A stretch of DNA of 64,000 nucleotides from Acinetobacter nosocomialis NIPH 2119 (GTDB lineage Bacteria > Pseudomonadota > Gammaproteobacteria > Pseudomonadales > Moraxellaceae). This document shows positions 31,101 through 39,558 of this stretch, in pieces. The notes under the pieces were generated by a model. The model made no database searches and was not told where the DNA came from. It saw only the letters and a program-made list of their open reading frames with translations. Both the position numbers and the translations under genes were made by a program. The DNA lies in NCBI RefSeq assembly GCF_000368085.1, contig NZ_KB849239.1, forward strand, positions 2,225,749 to 2,289,748, given 5' to 3'. Positions within the stretch are counted from its first letter, which is position 1. The number at the start of each line of letters is the position of its first letter.

Positions 31101-31639
31101 GTTTCGCGGCGACGTGCCTGATAACGGGAAACACCCGCTGCCTCTTCAATGAAAATACGCATTTCTTCAGGCTTGGCATCAACCAAACGATTAATCATGC
31201 CCTGTTCAATGACTGCGTAAGAGCGTGGCCCTAAACCCGTTCCCAAGAAAATGTCAGTAATATCACGGCGACGGCAACGTGTACCATTTAAGAAATATTC
31301 AGATTTACCTTCTCGAGTCACCTGACGACGAACAGCGAGCTCATTATAAGCGTTATAAGCTCCGCCTAATTTGCCATAGGTATTGTCAAAACGCAGTTCT
31401 ACACTGGCAACACCCACTGGCTTACGCTTGGATGTTCCGGTAAAAATAACATCTTGCATGCTACCACCACGCAGCTGACGAGCGTTTGACTCCCCCATCA
31501 CCCAGCGGATCGCATCAATAACATTGGATTTGCCACAACCATTTGGACCAACCACTGCTGTGCGGTTCGCCTTAAAATTTAAAGTTGTACTATCTGCAAA
31601 AGATTTAAAGCCGGAAAGTTTTAAACTGCTTAAACGCAT
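28190..31639 (-). CDS. smc: Chromosome segregation protein SMC
   Basis: 1149 residues. Walker A GPNGCGKSNVIDAIRWVMGE (about 32-51), two long Gln/Glu-rich coiled coils (about 170-500 and 660-1000), a hinge (about 520-640), the ABC signature LLSGGEKALTALAL and Walker B FCVLDEVDAPLDDANV near the C terminus. It condenses chromosomes with ScpA/ScpB, whose genes are at 13058-14439. Ten bases separate it from the gntR-type gene upstream; zipA follows after one base. Confidence 0.97.
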   Translation of the reverse strand: MRLSSLKLSGFKSFADSTTLNFKANRTAVVGPNGCGKSNVIDAIRWVMGESNARQLRGGSMQDVIFTGTSKRKPVGVASVELRFDNTYGKLGGAYNAYNELAVRRQVTREGKSEYFLNGTRCRRRDITDIFLGTGLGPRSYAVIEQGMINRLVDAKPEEMRIFIEEAAGVSRYQARRRETLQHLEHTEQNLSRLEDIALELKSQLKTLKRQSEAAVQYKTLESQIRTLKIEILSFQAEKSVRLQEEYTVQMNELGETFKLVRSELSTIEHDLESTSALFQRLIQQSSPLQQEWQQAEKKLSELKMTLEQKQSLFQQNSTTLVQLEQQKAQTKERLQLSELQLETLNSQLEEQTEALTAIEHTAAEAEQNFAGLQSQQRQAQQQFEQVKAQVEKQQQQKMQMSAQIEQLGKNVQRIEQQKETLQHQANQIQSKVHEDEQGELEQLQQQLSREISTLEADIEQYVQRIEQAQQVHQANKNQQQTLKTEIQVLLSEQKNLSQLVAKQSPKQNQDTLRLMQALELTEQGKPHAQIIEKFLAKWLQAHIVETEQAFQEGIARQLKPSEQSSKFKGNLTCLNDWIASPQLSIFSNVAIAQDLSHALNEQKQLQHGQSILTLDGYHVGQDWVIALMYDDESQSAQGMLSHRIRLDEIEQVLHKQQPELQALDETVVQEKEKLTQLQADLQQKQQTIKQKQKDLQQLDVQIAKQQTAAQAFLLQKQQLKDQLAQLDMQLEEDAMQKDDLEIDLHALAMKLETILPDYKTLQFQVEELTEQLEEQQQVLQQQQQEREILRRNSTQTTQQIELLEKDISFLQSQYQQIAAQMEQAKKFVDPIQLELPNLESEFQQQFAQTEKLQKTWNEWQIELNSVQEKQQTLTDQRHQYQQQDEKLREQLEAKRLAWQAAKSDREHYQEQLKELNAELQTGLKIDLTEHQQKLEKVQKQFEKIGAVNLAASQEFEEVSQRFDELSHQIQDLENTVTQLKDAMKSIDQETRKLFMSTFDQINQELQNLFPKVFNGGEASLSLEDDWQSGVKLMARPPGKKNSSLALLSGGEKALTALALVFAIFRLNPAPFCVLDEVDAPLDDANVQRYCNLVKELSEHVQFIYITHNKLAMTMATDLLGVTMPEPGTSKLVTVNLEQAKEYGLVSES

Positions 31640-31649
31640 AATGCCCTAA

Positions 31650-32345
31650 CTAACGGCGTGAGCGTCTCGCCCAAGCCAATTCAATCTGTTTCATTCGTGT
31701 CAGCGATTCCAACACAAGGTTACGTAAGTGTCGACAAAAATCTTCCATAAATAAAGCGGCTTGTTGTGATTTTCGGATCAAAATTGCATCAGTCACGAGT
31801 TTAAATAATGCAAACGCTTCTTGCAGTTCCCTTTTAGAGGTATTTAGCGTCAAAAAATAACTACGACGTAGCGAAGGTAATAATTCTTTATAAAATTTCA
31901 TTAAATAAGGATTACCGACCATATCTTGCTGTTCAGCCAGATATTGGAAAATGGCATCGTAGAATTTTTCGATATCGCCTGCTTTTACATGCTCAAGAAG
32001 CTGTTCTAACAAGAGCTGTAATTGATCAGCTTCATGGGCGCGCCATGTTTCACTGATGCGTTGTACAATATGCCCCAATAACATCATATTTGTATCAAAT
32101 AACGCTTTAACCTGTTGTGCCGACATTTCTGAAACAATTGCACCCCGACGTGGAAAAATTTCAATGAGATGCGTACGTTCAAGCAATAATAATGCTTCAC
32201 GAACTGACCCCCTGCTTACATCAAGCTCTTTCGCAATACGAAGCTCTTGTATGCGTTCGCCTTCGACCAATTCGCCGCTAATAATCTGTTCGCTAATATA
32301 TTTGACAATTTGCTCAGAAAGACTCTCTGTCTCTTCGAGATTCAT
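31650..32345 (-). CDS. GntR-family transcriptional regulator (FadR/FCD subfamily)
   Basis: 231 residues: an N-terminal winged helix (SEQIVKYISEQIISGELVEG, IAKELDVSRGSVREALLLLE, about 8-62) and an all-helical FCD ligand domain (about 80-215). The effector and targets are unknown. It is the first gene of a tightly packed unit with smc, which is an odd partner; the link may be positional only. The C terminus is basic (WARRSRR). Confidence 0.9.
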   Translation of the reverse strand: MNLEETESLSEQIVKYISEQIISGELVEGERIQELRIAKELDVSRGSVREALLLLERTHLIEIFPRRGAIVSEMSAQQVKALFDTNMMLLGHIVQRISETWRAHEADQLQLLLEQLLEHVKAGDIEKFYDAIFQYLAEQQDMVGNPYLMKFYKELLPSLRRSYFLTLNTSKRELQEAFALFKLVTDAILIRKSQQAALFMEDFCRHLRNLVLESLTRMKQIELAWARRSRR

Positions 32346-32530
32346 AAATCACCCGCTACTTTTTATATGCATTAATCCATGCTTTTCTTTCGCATCCTTG
32401 TTTTTAACTGATCCCATCCATTAAAAACTATGTCATTGTCTGACAATTTTATTGCATTTTAAGCCAACCCGCCCAAAATCCATACAGAAATCGGATGAAA
32501 AACTCAGCTTTAGTCTGTTTAAATCTTCAA

Positions 32531-32570
32531 ATAAAAAAAGCTTAAACTGTGAGAGTCTAAGCTTCCTTTT
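32531..32570 (-). terminator. Terminator after TSUP transporter gene
   Basis: AAGCTTAAAC and GTCTAAGCTT (32538-32564) pair in nine of ten positions, with seven T on the minus strand afterwards. Confidence 0.75.
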
Positions 32571-32593
32571 CTATATTTTTTAATAAAACGTTT

Positions 32594-33397
32594 TTAATTC
32601 ATAAAACCTTTATAAATAAAATAACTGCCTACCACGACTAACAAACAAGCAAAGCATTTTTTTAGCATTTGTGGTGACAATGCGTGTGCAACCTTGGCCC
32701 CAAGTTTAGCGGTCACAAAACTCATGACACTAATACCAATAAAAGCATAGATGTGCACATACCCAATCGTATTAGGTACAGAAATGTGCTCTTTAGCACC
32801 AAACCACATAAAGCCAATTGCACCCGCTACAGCAATAGGTAAACCACAAGCGGCAGAAGTCGCGACTGCTTTTTGCATGACTACACCATGACGGTTTAAA
32901 TATGGAACAGTTAAGCTACCGCCTCCAATACCAAAAATTGCAGAGGCAATACCAATACCACCACCTGCCATAAATTGCATAGGTGTTGAAGGAAGCTGAC
33001 GTGTTGGGTCAACAACCACATTTGCGCCTTTAAACATGCGATAGGCCATCACAACTGCAAAAACACCAATCAGAAGCTGTAAATGCTGACCAGATAAAAG
33101 ATCGGCAATGCCTGCGCCTAAAAATGAGCCTAGAACAAGACCGGGTGCTAGATTACGAAAAACAGGCCAAAGAACTGCACCTTTTTTATGATGGGCAGAA
33201 ACAGAACTAAAAGACGTCACAATAATGGTTGCTAAGGAGGTTCCGACTGCAATATGCATGATTACTGCCGGATCATAGTGCAACTGGGTAAAAACGACAT
33301 AGAGGATTGGTACAATAATTAGTCCACCGCCAACTCCAAACAATCCGGCAGTAAAACCAGCAATTGCGCCAATGAGTAAATATATGATTAACTCCAT
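32594..33397 (-). CDS. TSUP-family membrane transporter (TauE/SafE)
   Basis: 267 residues with about eight membrane helices. The duplicated TSUP signature is clear: GAIAGFTAGLFGVGGGLIIV (about 11-30) and GGIGIASAIFGIGGGSLTVP (about 147-166). The family exports or imports sulfite, sulfoacetate and related organic anions; the substrate here is unknown. Its start is only 30 bases from the divergent birA start. Confidence 0.92.
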   Translation of the reverse strand: MELIIYLLIGAIAGFTAGLFGVGGGLIIVPILYVVFTQLHYDPAVIMHIAVGTSLATIIVTSFSSVSAHHKKGAVLWPVFRNLAPGLVLGSFLGAGIADLLSGQHLQLLIGVFAVVMAYRMFKGANVVVDPTRQLPSTPMQFMAGGGIGIASAIFGIGGGSLTVPYLNRHGVVMQKAVATSAACGLPIAVAGAIGFMWFGAKEHISVPNTIGYVHIYAFIGISVMSFVTAKLGAKVAHALSPQMLKKCFACLLVVVGSYFIYKGFMN

Positions 33398-33427
33398 AAA
33401 TGTTTTACCACTCTGCTCATATTCAAC

Positions 33428-34180
33428 ATGGATTTAGAGACTCGCCAACTACAACAACTTTTAAGCGCAAAAAACCAGCTTCCAGAAGTGGTTTTATTAA
33501 AAGCAACCACAACTTCGACCAATGATGATATTCGTGAAATTGCCCAAAAAGGCATTACAACAGGCTTGGTTTGCAGTGCTCAACAAACTCAAGGGCGAGG
33601 TCAACATCAACGGCAATGGATTTCACCTGAAGGAAACATTTATTTAAGCACATTGGTGCAAACTCGAACACCCTTAGATGGTCGCTTAGCACTTGAAGTT
33701 GCTCTAAATATTCTGCAAATTCCACAGTTACAGCCTTTAAGCTTACAAGTAAAATGGCCGAATGATTTGTACAGTACGCAAGGAAAATGGGGCGGAATTT
33801 TGGTCGAACCACTTTCCCAGCATCAGGCTATTGTGGGTGTAGGTATTAATTTAAAAACACCTCCAGTAACTGATAGCGATCAATCGATCACGTCTCTAGA
33901 AGATTTAGGTCTAGAACAAATGGGTCGTCTTGAGTTAATTTCAGAACTTTATGTTGCAATTCAAAATGCAGCTCGCTGGTTTGATCATGGTTGCTACAAC
34001 TTGGCAGGCCGTTTTAACCACCATGCAGCATGGCTTAATCAGTTAGTTCAGTTCGAACATAGTCAAGGACTGATATATGGCCGTTTCGTTGGAATCTCTA
34101 ATGAAGGTGCGGTGATTCTTGAAACTCCTGAACCACAGCAGTTTTATCAAGGTCGTCTAAGACCACAAACCACTCAGTAA
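33428..34180 (+). CDS. birA: Biotin-[acetyl-CoA-carboxylase] ligase (catalytic domain only)
   Basis: Attaches biotin to the carrier protein of acetyl-CoA carboxylase through biotinyl-AMP. 250 residues: GRGQHQRQWISPEGNIY (the GRGRxGRxW loop), KWPNDLY and WGGILVEP. It lacks the N-terminal winged helix of E. coli BirA (about 321 residues), so it should be a ligase but not the biotin repressor. No clear Shine-Dalgarno precedes ATG 33428. coaX follows after 15 bases, a common pair. Confidence 0.95.
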   Translation: MDLETRQLQQLLSAKNQLPEVVLLKATTTSTNDDIREIAQKGITTGLVCSAQQTQGRGQHQRQWISPEGNIYLSTLVQTRTPLDGRLALEVALNILQIPQLQPLSLQVKWPNDLYSTQGKWGGILVEPLSQHQAIVGVGINLKTPPVTDSDQSITSLEDLGLEQMGRLELISELYVAIQNAARWFDHGCYNLAGRFNHHAAWLNQLVQFEHSQGLIYGRFVGISNEGAVILETPEPQQFYQGRLRPQTTQ

Positions 34181-34195
34181 TCAGGTATTTTTCCC

Positions 34196-34930
34196 ATGAA
34201 AAGTTTATGGCTTGATATCGGAAACACCCGTTTAAAATACTGGATTACTGAAAATCAGCAAATTATTGAGCATGCAGCTGAGTTACATTTGCAGTCGCCT
34301 GCCGATTTATTACTTGGATTAATCCAACACTTTAAGCATCAAGGTTTACATCGTATTGGGATTTCTTCGGTTCTCGATACCGAAAACAATCAGCGTATTC
34401 AGCAGATTTTAAAATGGCTTGAAATTCCTGTTGTTTTTGCCAAAGTTCATTCGGAATATGCAGGCTTACAATGTGGCTATGAAGTCCCGAGTCAGCTCGG
34501 GATTGACCGCTGGTTACAAGTATTGGCTGTTGCTGAGGAAAAAGAAAACTATTGTATTATTGGTTGCGGAACAGCGCTTACTATTGATTTAACCAAGGGC
34601 AAACAGCATTTAGGCGGTTATATTCTGCCAAACCTTTATTTGCAGCGCGATGCACTCATTCAAAATACTAAAGGTATTAAAATTCCCGATTCAGCTTTTG
34701 ATAATCTAAACCCGGGCAATAACACAGTCGATGCAGTACACCACGGTATTTTGTTAGGCCTGATTAGTACAATTGAAAGCATCATGCAGCAATCTCCTAA
34801 AAAGCTGCTCCTCACAGGTGGAGATGCTCCTCTTTTTGCTAAATTTCTACAGAAGTACCAGCCAACTGTTGAAAAAGATCTTTTACTTAAAGGGCTACAA
34901 CAATATATTGCTCATTATCCTAAAGACTAA
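34196..34930 (+). CDS. coaX: Type III pantothenate kinase
   Basis: First step of CoA synthesis from pantothenate. 244 residues of the ASKHA fold: phosphate loop [13 protein letters not shown] (about 4-16), [17 protein letters not shown] with the substrate Asp, [12 protein letters not shown], and GGYILPNL. It is the second gene of birA-coaX and ends at a bidirectional terminator. Confidence 0.95.
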   Translation: MKSLWLDIGNTRLKYWITENQQIIEHAAELHLQSPADLLLGLIQHFKHQGLHRIGISSVLDTENNQRIQQILKWLEIPVVFAKVHSEYAGLQCGYEVPSQLGIDRWLQVLAVAEEKENYCIIGCGTALTIDLTKGKQHLGGYILPNLYLQRDALIQNTKGIKIPDSAFDNLNPGNNTVDAVHHGILLGLISTIESIMQQSPKKLLLTGGDAPLFAKFLQKYQPTVEKDLLLKGLQQYIAHYPKD

Positions 34931-34940
34931 AATACAGAAC

Positions 34941-34974
34941 AAAATAAAAGGCGCTCTAAGCGCCTTTTATTTTA
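34941..34974. terminator. Bidirectional terminator coaX / ffh
   Basis: AAAATAAAAGGCGCT and AGCGCCTTTTATTTT form a symmetric stem between converging genes. Confidence 0.9.
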
Positions 34975-34979
34975 TGGTT

Positions 34980-36389
34980 TTATTTCTTTTGGTCGTTGTT
35001 ACCAAACAGTGGTCCCATACCGCCACCACCGCCAAATTGTTTTTGCATATTGCCTAATGAACGCATCATTTTGCTCATACCAGATGGATTCGCAAACTTC
35101 TTCATCATTTTAGCCATTTGCGCTTGTTGCTTAATAAGCTTATTCACTTCAGCAACATCCATACCACAACCTGCCGCAATACGTTTTTTACGACTTGGGT
35201 TCATCAAGTCTGGGTTACGGCGTTCTTTAACAGTCATCGACTGGATAATTGCTTCCATTTTTTTGACTTGTTTTTCAGGATTCGCTTGCTCAATCGCTTG
35301 CTGGATTCCTGCACCGCTCATGCCAGGCAACTTGTCTAAGAAGCCCATCATGCCGCCCATTTTTTTCATTTGCTCAAATTGCATCAGCATATCTTCAAAG
35401 TTGAAGCTACCGCCTTTTTGCAATTTTTTCGCCATTTTTTCGGCTTTTTCTTTGTCGATTTTACGTTCAACTTCTTCGACTAAAGAAAGTACGTCACCCA
35501 TACCTAAAATACGTTGAGCAACACGATCCGGATGGAATGGCTCTAAGGCATCAAGCTTTTCGCCCATACCCAAGAACTTGATTGGCTTACCAGTAATAGC
35601 ACGAACAGAAAGCGCTGCACCACCACGTGCATCACCATCAGTTTTAGTAAGAATCACGCCCGTAAGTGCCAAAGCATCGTTAAATGCTTTAGCAGTATTT
35701 GCAGCATCCTGACCTGTCATAGCATCAACCACGAACAGAGTTTCAGTCGGCTTAACTGCTGCATGCAATTCTTTAATTTCGTCCATCATGTCTTCATCGA
35801 CATGTAAACGACCTGCTGTATCGACAATCAACACATCGGCAAACTGGATTTTTGCCTGTTCAATTGCACGGTTAACGATATCAATAGGCTTTTCAGAAGG
35901 ATCTGAAGGAATAAAGCCTGCACCAACTTCTGCTGATACAGTTTCTAACTGTTTGATCGCTGCCGGACGGTAAACGTCGGCAGAAACGGTCATTACTTTT
36001 TTCTTTTGACGTTCTTTTAAAAAACGTGCCAGCTTGGCAGCAGTTGTAGTTTTACCTGCACCTTGTAAACCAGCAAGCAATACAACAACTGGAGGCTTAG
36101 CACTTAAATCCAGTGTTTCATTTGCCTCACCCATCATCTTGGTGAGTTCGTCATAGACAATTTTTACAAATGCCTGGCCTGGAGATAACTGGGTCATCAC
36201 TTCTTGGCCCAATGCCTCTTCCTTAACTTTCGCGATAAATTCACGAGTTACAGGTAACGCGACATCGGCTTCAAGAAGAGCCATACGTACTTCACGTAAG
36301 GTATCTTTAATATTGTCTTCGGTCAGCTGCCCTGAGCCAGTAACATTTCTTAAACTCTGCGTGAGTCGTTCTGTTAAGGTATCAAACAT
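34980..36389 (-). CDS. ffh: Signal recognition particle protein
   Basis: Binds 4.5S RNA and signal sequences for co-translational targeting to SecYEG. 469 residues: N domain, the G domain with GLQGAGKTTTAAKLARFL (about 107-124), DTAGRLHVD, TKTDGDARGGAAL, and a Met-rich M domain (KKMGGMMGFLDKLPGM). The C-terminal tail is Gly-rich (GGGGGMGPLFG). Divergent from the ypjD/ccsA-like gene, as in other gammaproteobacteria. Confidence 0.97.
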   Translation of the reverse strand: MFDTLTERLTQSLRNVTGSGQLTEDNIKDTLREVRMALLEADVALPVTREFIAKVKEEALGQEVMTQLSPGQAFVKIVYDELTKMMGEANETLDLSAKPPVVVLLAGLQGAGKTTTAAKLARFLKERQKKKVMTVSADVYRPAAIKQLETVSAEVGAGFIPSDPSEKPIDIVNRAIEQAKIQFADVLIVDTAGRLHVDEDMMDEIKELHAAVKPTETLFVVDAMTGQDAANTAKAFNDALALTGVILTKTDGDARGGAALSVRAITGKPIKFLGMGEKLDALEPFHPDRVAQRILGMGDVLSLVEEVERKIDKEKAEKMAKKLQKGGSFNFEDMLMQFEQMKKMGGMMGFLDKLPGMSGAGIQQAIEQANPEKQVKKMEAIIQSMTVKERRNPDLMNPSRKKRIAAGCGMDVAEVNKLIKQQAQMAKMMKKFANPSGMSKMMRSLGNMQKQFGGGGGMGPLFGNNDQKK

Positions 36390-36529
36390 TGCAAAATCCG
36401 CTTAAAATGGCTAGTTGCAAAAAAATCTTTCTCGAAATAGAAAATTTATGCATAGAATGCTATAGGATACTTTAGTTCGCAGCGAATTTATATCTTATCT
36501 AGATGAATTAATCCTGAAAAAGGTTTGAC

Positions 36530-37339
36530 ATGATTAGCCTCCCCTTGGTTTACACAATTTTGGCACTCATCGCATATACCACTTCTTTCTGGTATCTGTT
36601 CATACGTTTAATGTCAAAACGTGAACCAAACCCATGGTTATTTGCTCTTGTTACGACCTTAGCTCTGCTACTGCACGGCACAGTTCTATGCCATGCAATG
36701 CTCACGCCTTTAGGAATTAACTATGATGTTTTTAATTTAGTCTCTTTTACATCATGGCTTATGTTGTTGTTAAGTTTAATTTTTAGTACTTTTCGTCCGA
36801 TTGTACCTTTAAACTTATTAGGCATTCCTGTAGCGGCCATTGGTCTTATTTTAGGTTTTGCATTTAGTAAACCAAATCAGTTTATTGAACAACACTCATT
36901 AGGCTTAGATACGCATATTATTCTTTCACTTTCGGCCTATGCGGTTCTACTCATGGCAACCATACATGCAATCTTGATATGGTTCCAAAACCGTGAACTC
37001 AAAAAGAAACAAAAAAAACGCTTCTGGGTCAATTTACTCCCGCCCATTCAGGCCATGGAGTCCTTGTTATTTGATTTAATTATTACCGGTTTTATTTTAT
37101 TAACCATTGCTCTGGCATTTGGCTTCTTAACAGTTGATAGTTTCTTTGCTCAGCATCTCGCTCATAAAACCGTATTTAGTATCATTTCATGGATTATTTA
37201 TGGCTCATTACTCATTGGCCATTACAAACTTGGCTGGCGCGGTCAAAAAGCGATTCGTTTTACTTTAATTGGTTTTGCATTATTAGCGATTGGTTTTATT
37301 GGCAGTAAATTTGTGCTTGAGATGATATTGGGCCGATAA
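36530..37339 (+). CDS. CcsA/YpjD-like inner-membrane protein
   Basis: 269 residues with about eight membrane helices. The cytochrome-c assembly-type region includes LDTHIILSLSAYAVLLMATI and the C-terminal KTVFSIISWIIYGSLLIGHY followed by GWRGQKAIRF, matching E. coli YpjD. YpjD's function is not settled. AAAGG precedes the start. The divergent ffh neighbour agrees with the E. coli order. Confidence 0.87.
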   Translation: MISLPLVYTILALIAYTTSFWYLFIRLMSKREPNPWLFALVTTLALLLHGTVLCHAMLTPLGINYDVFNLVSFTSWLMLLLSLIFSTFRPIVPLNLLGIPVAAIGLILGFAFSKPNQFIEQHSLGLDTHIILSLSAYAVLLMATIHAILIWFQNRELKKKQKKRFWVNLLPPIQAMESLLFDLIITGFILLTIALAFGFLTVDSFFAQHLAHKTVFSIISWIIYGSLLIGHYKLGWRGQKAIRFTLIGFALLAIGFIGSKFVLEMILGR

Positions 37340-37423
37340 AATAATTAAAATTTCAGCACTACTAGACAGCGTTATACATATCCCGTATAACGCTGTTTTT
37401 GTTTTGCTCAGGTGACTCAGGCT

Positions 37424-38368
37424 GTGAAACTCATACTCGCTCCAATGGAAGGTTTAACTGACCCGATCATGCGGGATACACTCACATCTGTTGGTCACTT
37501 CGACTGGTGTGTAACCGAGTTTATTCGCGTTACAGACAGTATTTTGCCAGACCACATTTACTATAGCTTTTGCCCTGAACTTAAAAATGATGGTAAAACA
37601 GCTGCTGGAACACCTGTGCATGTTCAGTTCTTAGGGAACAATCCAGATATGCTGGCTGCAAATGCAGCAAAAGTGGTTGAACTAGGTGCTCCAGCGATCG
37701 ACCTTAATTTTGGTTGTCCAGCCAAAACAGTTAATCGTCATAGAGGTGGTTCGGTACTTCTTGATGAACCAGACGTGGTACATATGCTCATTAAAGCTGT
37801 TCGCGATGCAGTACCAGCACATATTCCGGTCTCAGCAAAAATGCGTTTGGGTTATCTTGATGAAAACCACACCATGGAAAATGCGCATGCGGTCGAAGAT
37901 GCTGGCGCAAGCTGGCTAACAGTACATGCGCGAACGAAAGCAGATGGCTATACGCCACCAGCTTATTGGGAAAAAATTCTACCGATTAAAGAAGCTTTAA
38001 AAATTAATGTGATTGCTAACGGCGAAATCTGGACCAATGCCGATGCCAAAGCCTGCCAACAACAATCTGGTTGTGAAGATTTAATGATTGGCCGTGGTGC
38101 TGTGACGACTCCAGATTTAACACAATGCATTCGTAATAATATGGATGAGGCATTATTTAGTTGGGAGCAACTGGTTGACTTACAAATTCGATTTTTAAAC
38201 GGACAAGCAAAAACAGAAATTGGAATGGTGGGTCGTTATAAGCAATGGTTAGGTATGATGACCAAAGCCTATCCACAAGCGAAAGAATTATGGGACCAAG
38301 TAAAACGTATTAAAGCTTTAGATGAAATTGTTCAACAGTTACAACAAACCAGTTCATCACATAACTAA
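37424..38368 (+). CDS. dusC: tRNA-dihydrouridine(16) synthase
   Basis: FMN enzyme reducing uridine 16 in tRNA. 314 residues from GTG 37424, which has AGGTGA seven bases upstream; an in-frame GTG at 37412 would add four. LILAPMEGLTDPIM, the catalytic Cys in LNFGCPAKTVNRHRGG, SAKMRLGY, VHARTKADGY, NGEIW and MIGRGAV are visible. CVTEFIRVTDSILPDHIYY and the length point to DusC over DusA or DusB. Confidence 0.92.
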   Translation: MKLILAPMEGLTDPIMRDTLTSVGHFDWCVTEFIRVTDSILPDHIYYSFCPELKNDGKTAAGTPVHVQFLGNNPDMLAANAAKVVELGAPAIDLNFGCPAKTVNRHRGGSVLLDEPDVVHMLIKAVRDAVPAHIPVSAKMRLGYLDENHTMENAHAVEDAGASWLTVHARTKADGYTPPAYWEKILPIKEALKINVIANGEIWTNADAKACQQQSGCEDLMIGRGAVTTPDLTQCIRNNMDEALFSWEQLVDLQIRFLNGQAKTEIGMVGRYKQWLGMMTKAYPQAKELWDQVKRIKALDEIVQQLQQTSSSHN

Positions 38369-38384
38369 TTACTTAAAATTTATA

Positions 38385-38421
38385 AAAGGGGGTGGCTGTT
38401 TAGACAACCACCCTCTTTTTT
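38385..38421. terminator. Bidirectional terminator after dusC
   Basis: GGGTGGCTGT and ACAACCACCC pair with one mismatch and are followed by TCTTTTTTG. It also has an A run for the opposite strand. Confidence 0.85.
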
Positions 38422-38445
38422 GTATTTCAGGTTCAGTGATTATTT

Positions 38446-39399
38446 TTAAAAACCACTTACTTTCATTTTAAAGTCGGTTACCGAAGCACCCGTGACTCCA
38501 AAACTTCCCATCGACCCATTAGGTAAATTATTAAACGTTGTTGGACTTTGTATTCCCGCATTTCCTAAAGTTATATTGTTAAGTGATGCATCAAATTTAC
38601 TAGAGACACCTGTATTGCCAAAAGTTAGCCCTGTTGGGTCAACTCCAGCATAAAACCCATCAAGAACAAATCCTGTAGATGTATTTGTTCCCGCAAATTT
38701 AAATCCAAAATTCGCACCGGTATTATCAGAAACTAAAGTAATTGGACAACCAGATGCAGCAGAACAAATCGATTGAATAGCTCCACCAAATTTGACCATG
38801 ACAGACTGGGCAGCATGCCCCAATTGAATGTTTAAACGAGGTTTATTGGTCTGTACAAAGTTAATATCTAAATTTCCGGTAGAGCGAATAAGTTCTTTCA
38901 CTCCTGTATTTACCGTTGTTCCCGAACTGAAAATTGATTTTGGTGCATAACTAGTCACCGCATAATCCGAAGGACTAGAAACTGATGTATTAGGCGCTAA
39001 ATAAACTGAAAATGGTGTAAGCCGAATACCATTGACGTCACTTCCCATTGTGACAGCCAAGTTCACAAAAGGCTTACCTGCACCTGCATCGGTATCTATA
39101 GCAATATTGAAAGACGGATTGGTCGATACAGCTGCTTTAATAAATTCTATACTTGGAACAGGATTAGTAGAGTTCCCCGCAATGACGAGACCAGCTTTGC
39201 TGTTGTAAGACGTAGACGCAATACCATTGGTATCAATCAAGGCGACTTGATTAAATTTAACTTTATCTGCCTGAATGCCTAGCGTTAAACCATTTTGACC
39301 CGTCGTCGCTGACAGACTTTGGTCATCTAAAGGCTGCATCGCAAAAACACTTGAACTACTGGCAAATAATAACCAGCAGGCTATATTTTTATTTTTCAT
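38446..39399 (-). CDS. Exported DUF6160/FilA-like protein E
   Basis: 317 residues. Signal peptide to about residue 20 (LLFASSSSVFA), then the cluster motif PLDDQSLSATTGQNG (about 22-37). The rest is Asn/Ser/Thr/Gly-rich, likely beta-strand, with one cysteine pair CSAASGC (CX5C) and a C-terminal Phe. It is the last of five related genes; a hairpin separates it from gene D and it may have its own promoter. It resembles the FilA-type 'putative pilus system' proteins of Acinetobacter; function unknown. Confidence 0.75.
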   Translation of the reverse strand: MKNKNIACWLLFASSSSVFAMQPLDDQSLSATTGQNGLTLGIQADKVKFNQVALIDTNGIASTSYNSKAGLVIAGNSTNPVPSIEFIKAAVSTNPSFNIAIDTDAGAGKPFVNLAVTMGSDVNGIRLTPFSVYLAPNTSVSSPSDYAVTSYAPKSIFSSGTTVNTGVKELIRSTGNLDINFVQTNKPRLNIQLGHAAQSVMVKFGGAIQSICSAASGCPITLVSDNTGANFGFKFAGTNTSTGFVLDGFYAGVDPTGLTFGNTGVSSKFDASLNNITLGNAGIQSPTTFNNLPNGSMGSFGVTGASVTDFKMKVSGF

Positions 39400-39486
39400 G
39401 TTGCTCTAATCCTTAAGAGACAAACGTTTATTATTTGTTCAGATTATCAGAATAATAGATGAGTACAAAACAATTATCCCTATAAC

Positions 39487-39496
39487 CCGACGAATG
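39487..39496 (-). promoter_or_regulatory. Shared motif copy upstream of protein E
   Basis: On the minus strand CATTCGTCGG, preceded by TTTG. Near-identical copies lie upstream of proteins B and A. Here the overlapping TTGCAT could be a -35, with GATAAT about 15 bases on. Confidence 0.4.
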
Positions 39497-39526
39497 CAAA
39501 TCCAATCACATTCAAAAATTAAATTT

Positions 39527-39556
39527 AAAAAAAGTGGCGATATCTCCACTTTTATT
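39527..39556 (-). terminator. Terminator after protein D
   Basis: AAAAGTGG and CCACTTTT (39530-39553) with a T run on the minus strand, directly after the stop of gene D. Confidence 0.8.
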
Positions 39557-39558
39557 TA

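Noticed and set aside
28190..31639. MukB-type condensin
   Set aside because: Walker A, hinge and signature motifs and the presence of scpA and scpB identify SMC, not MukB.
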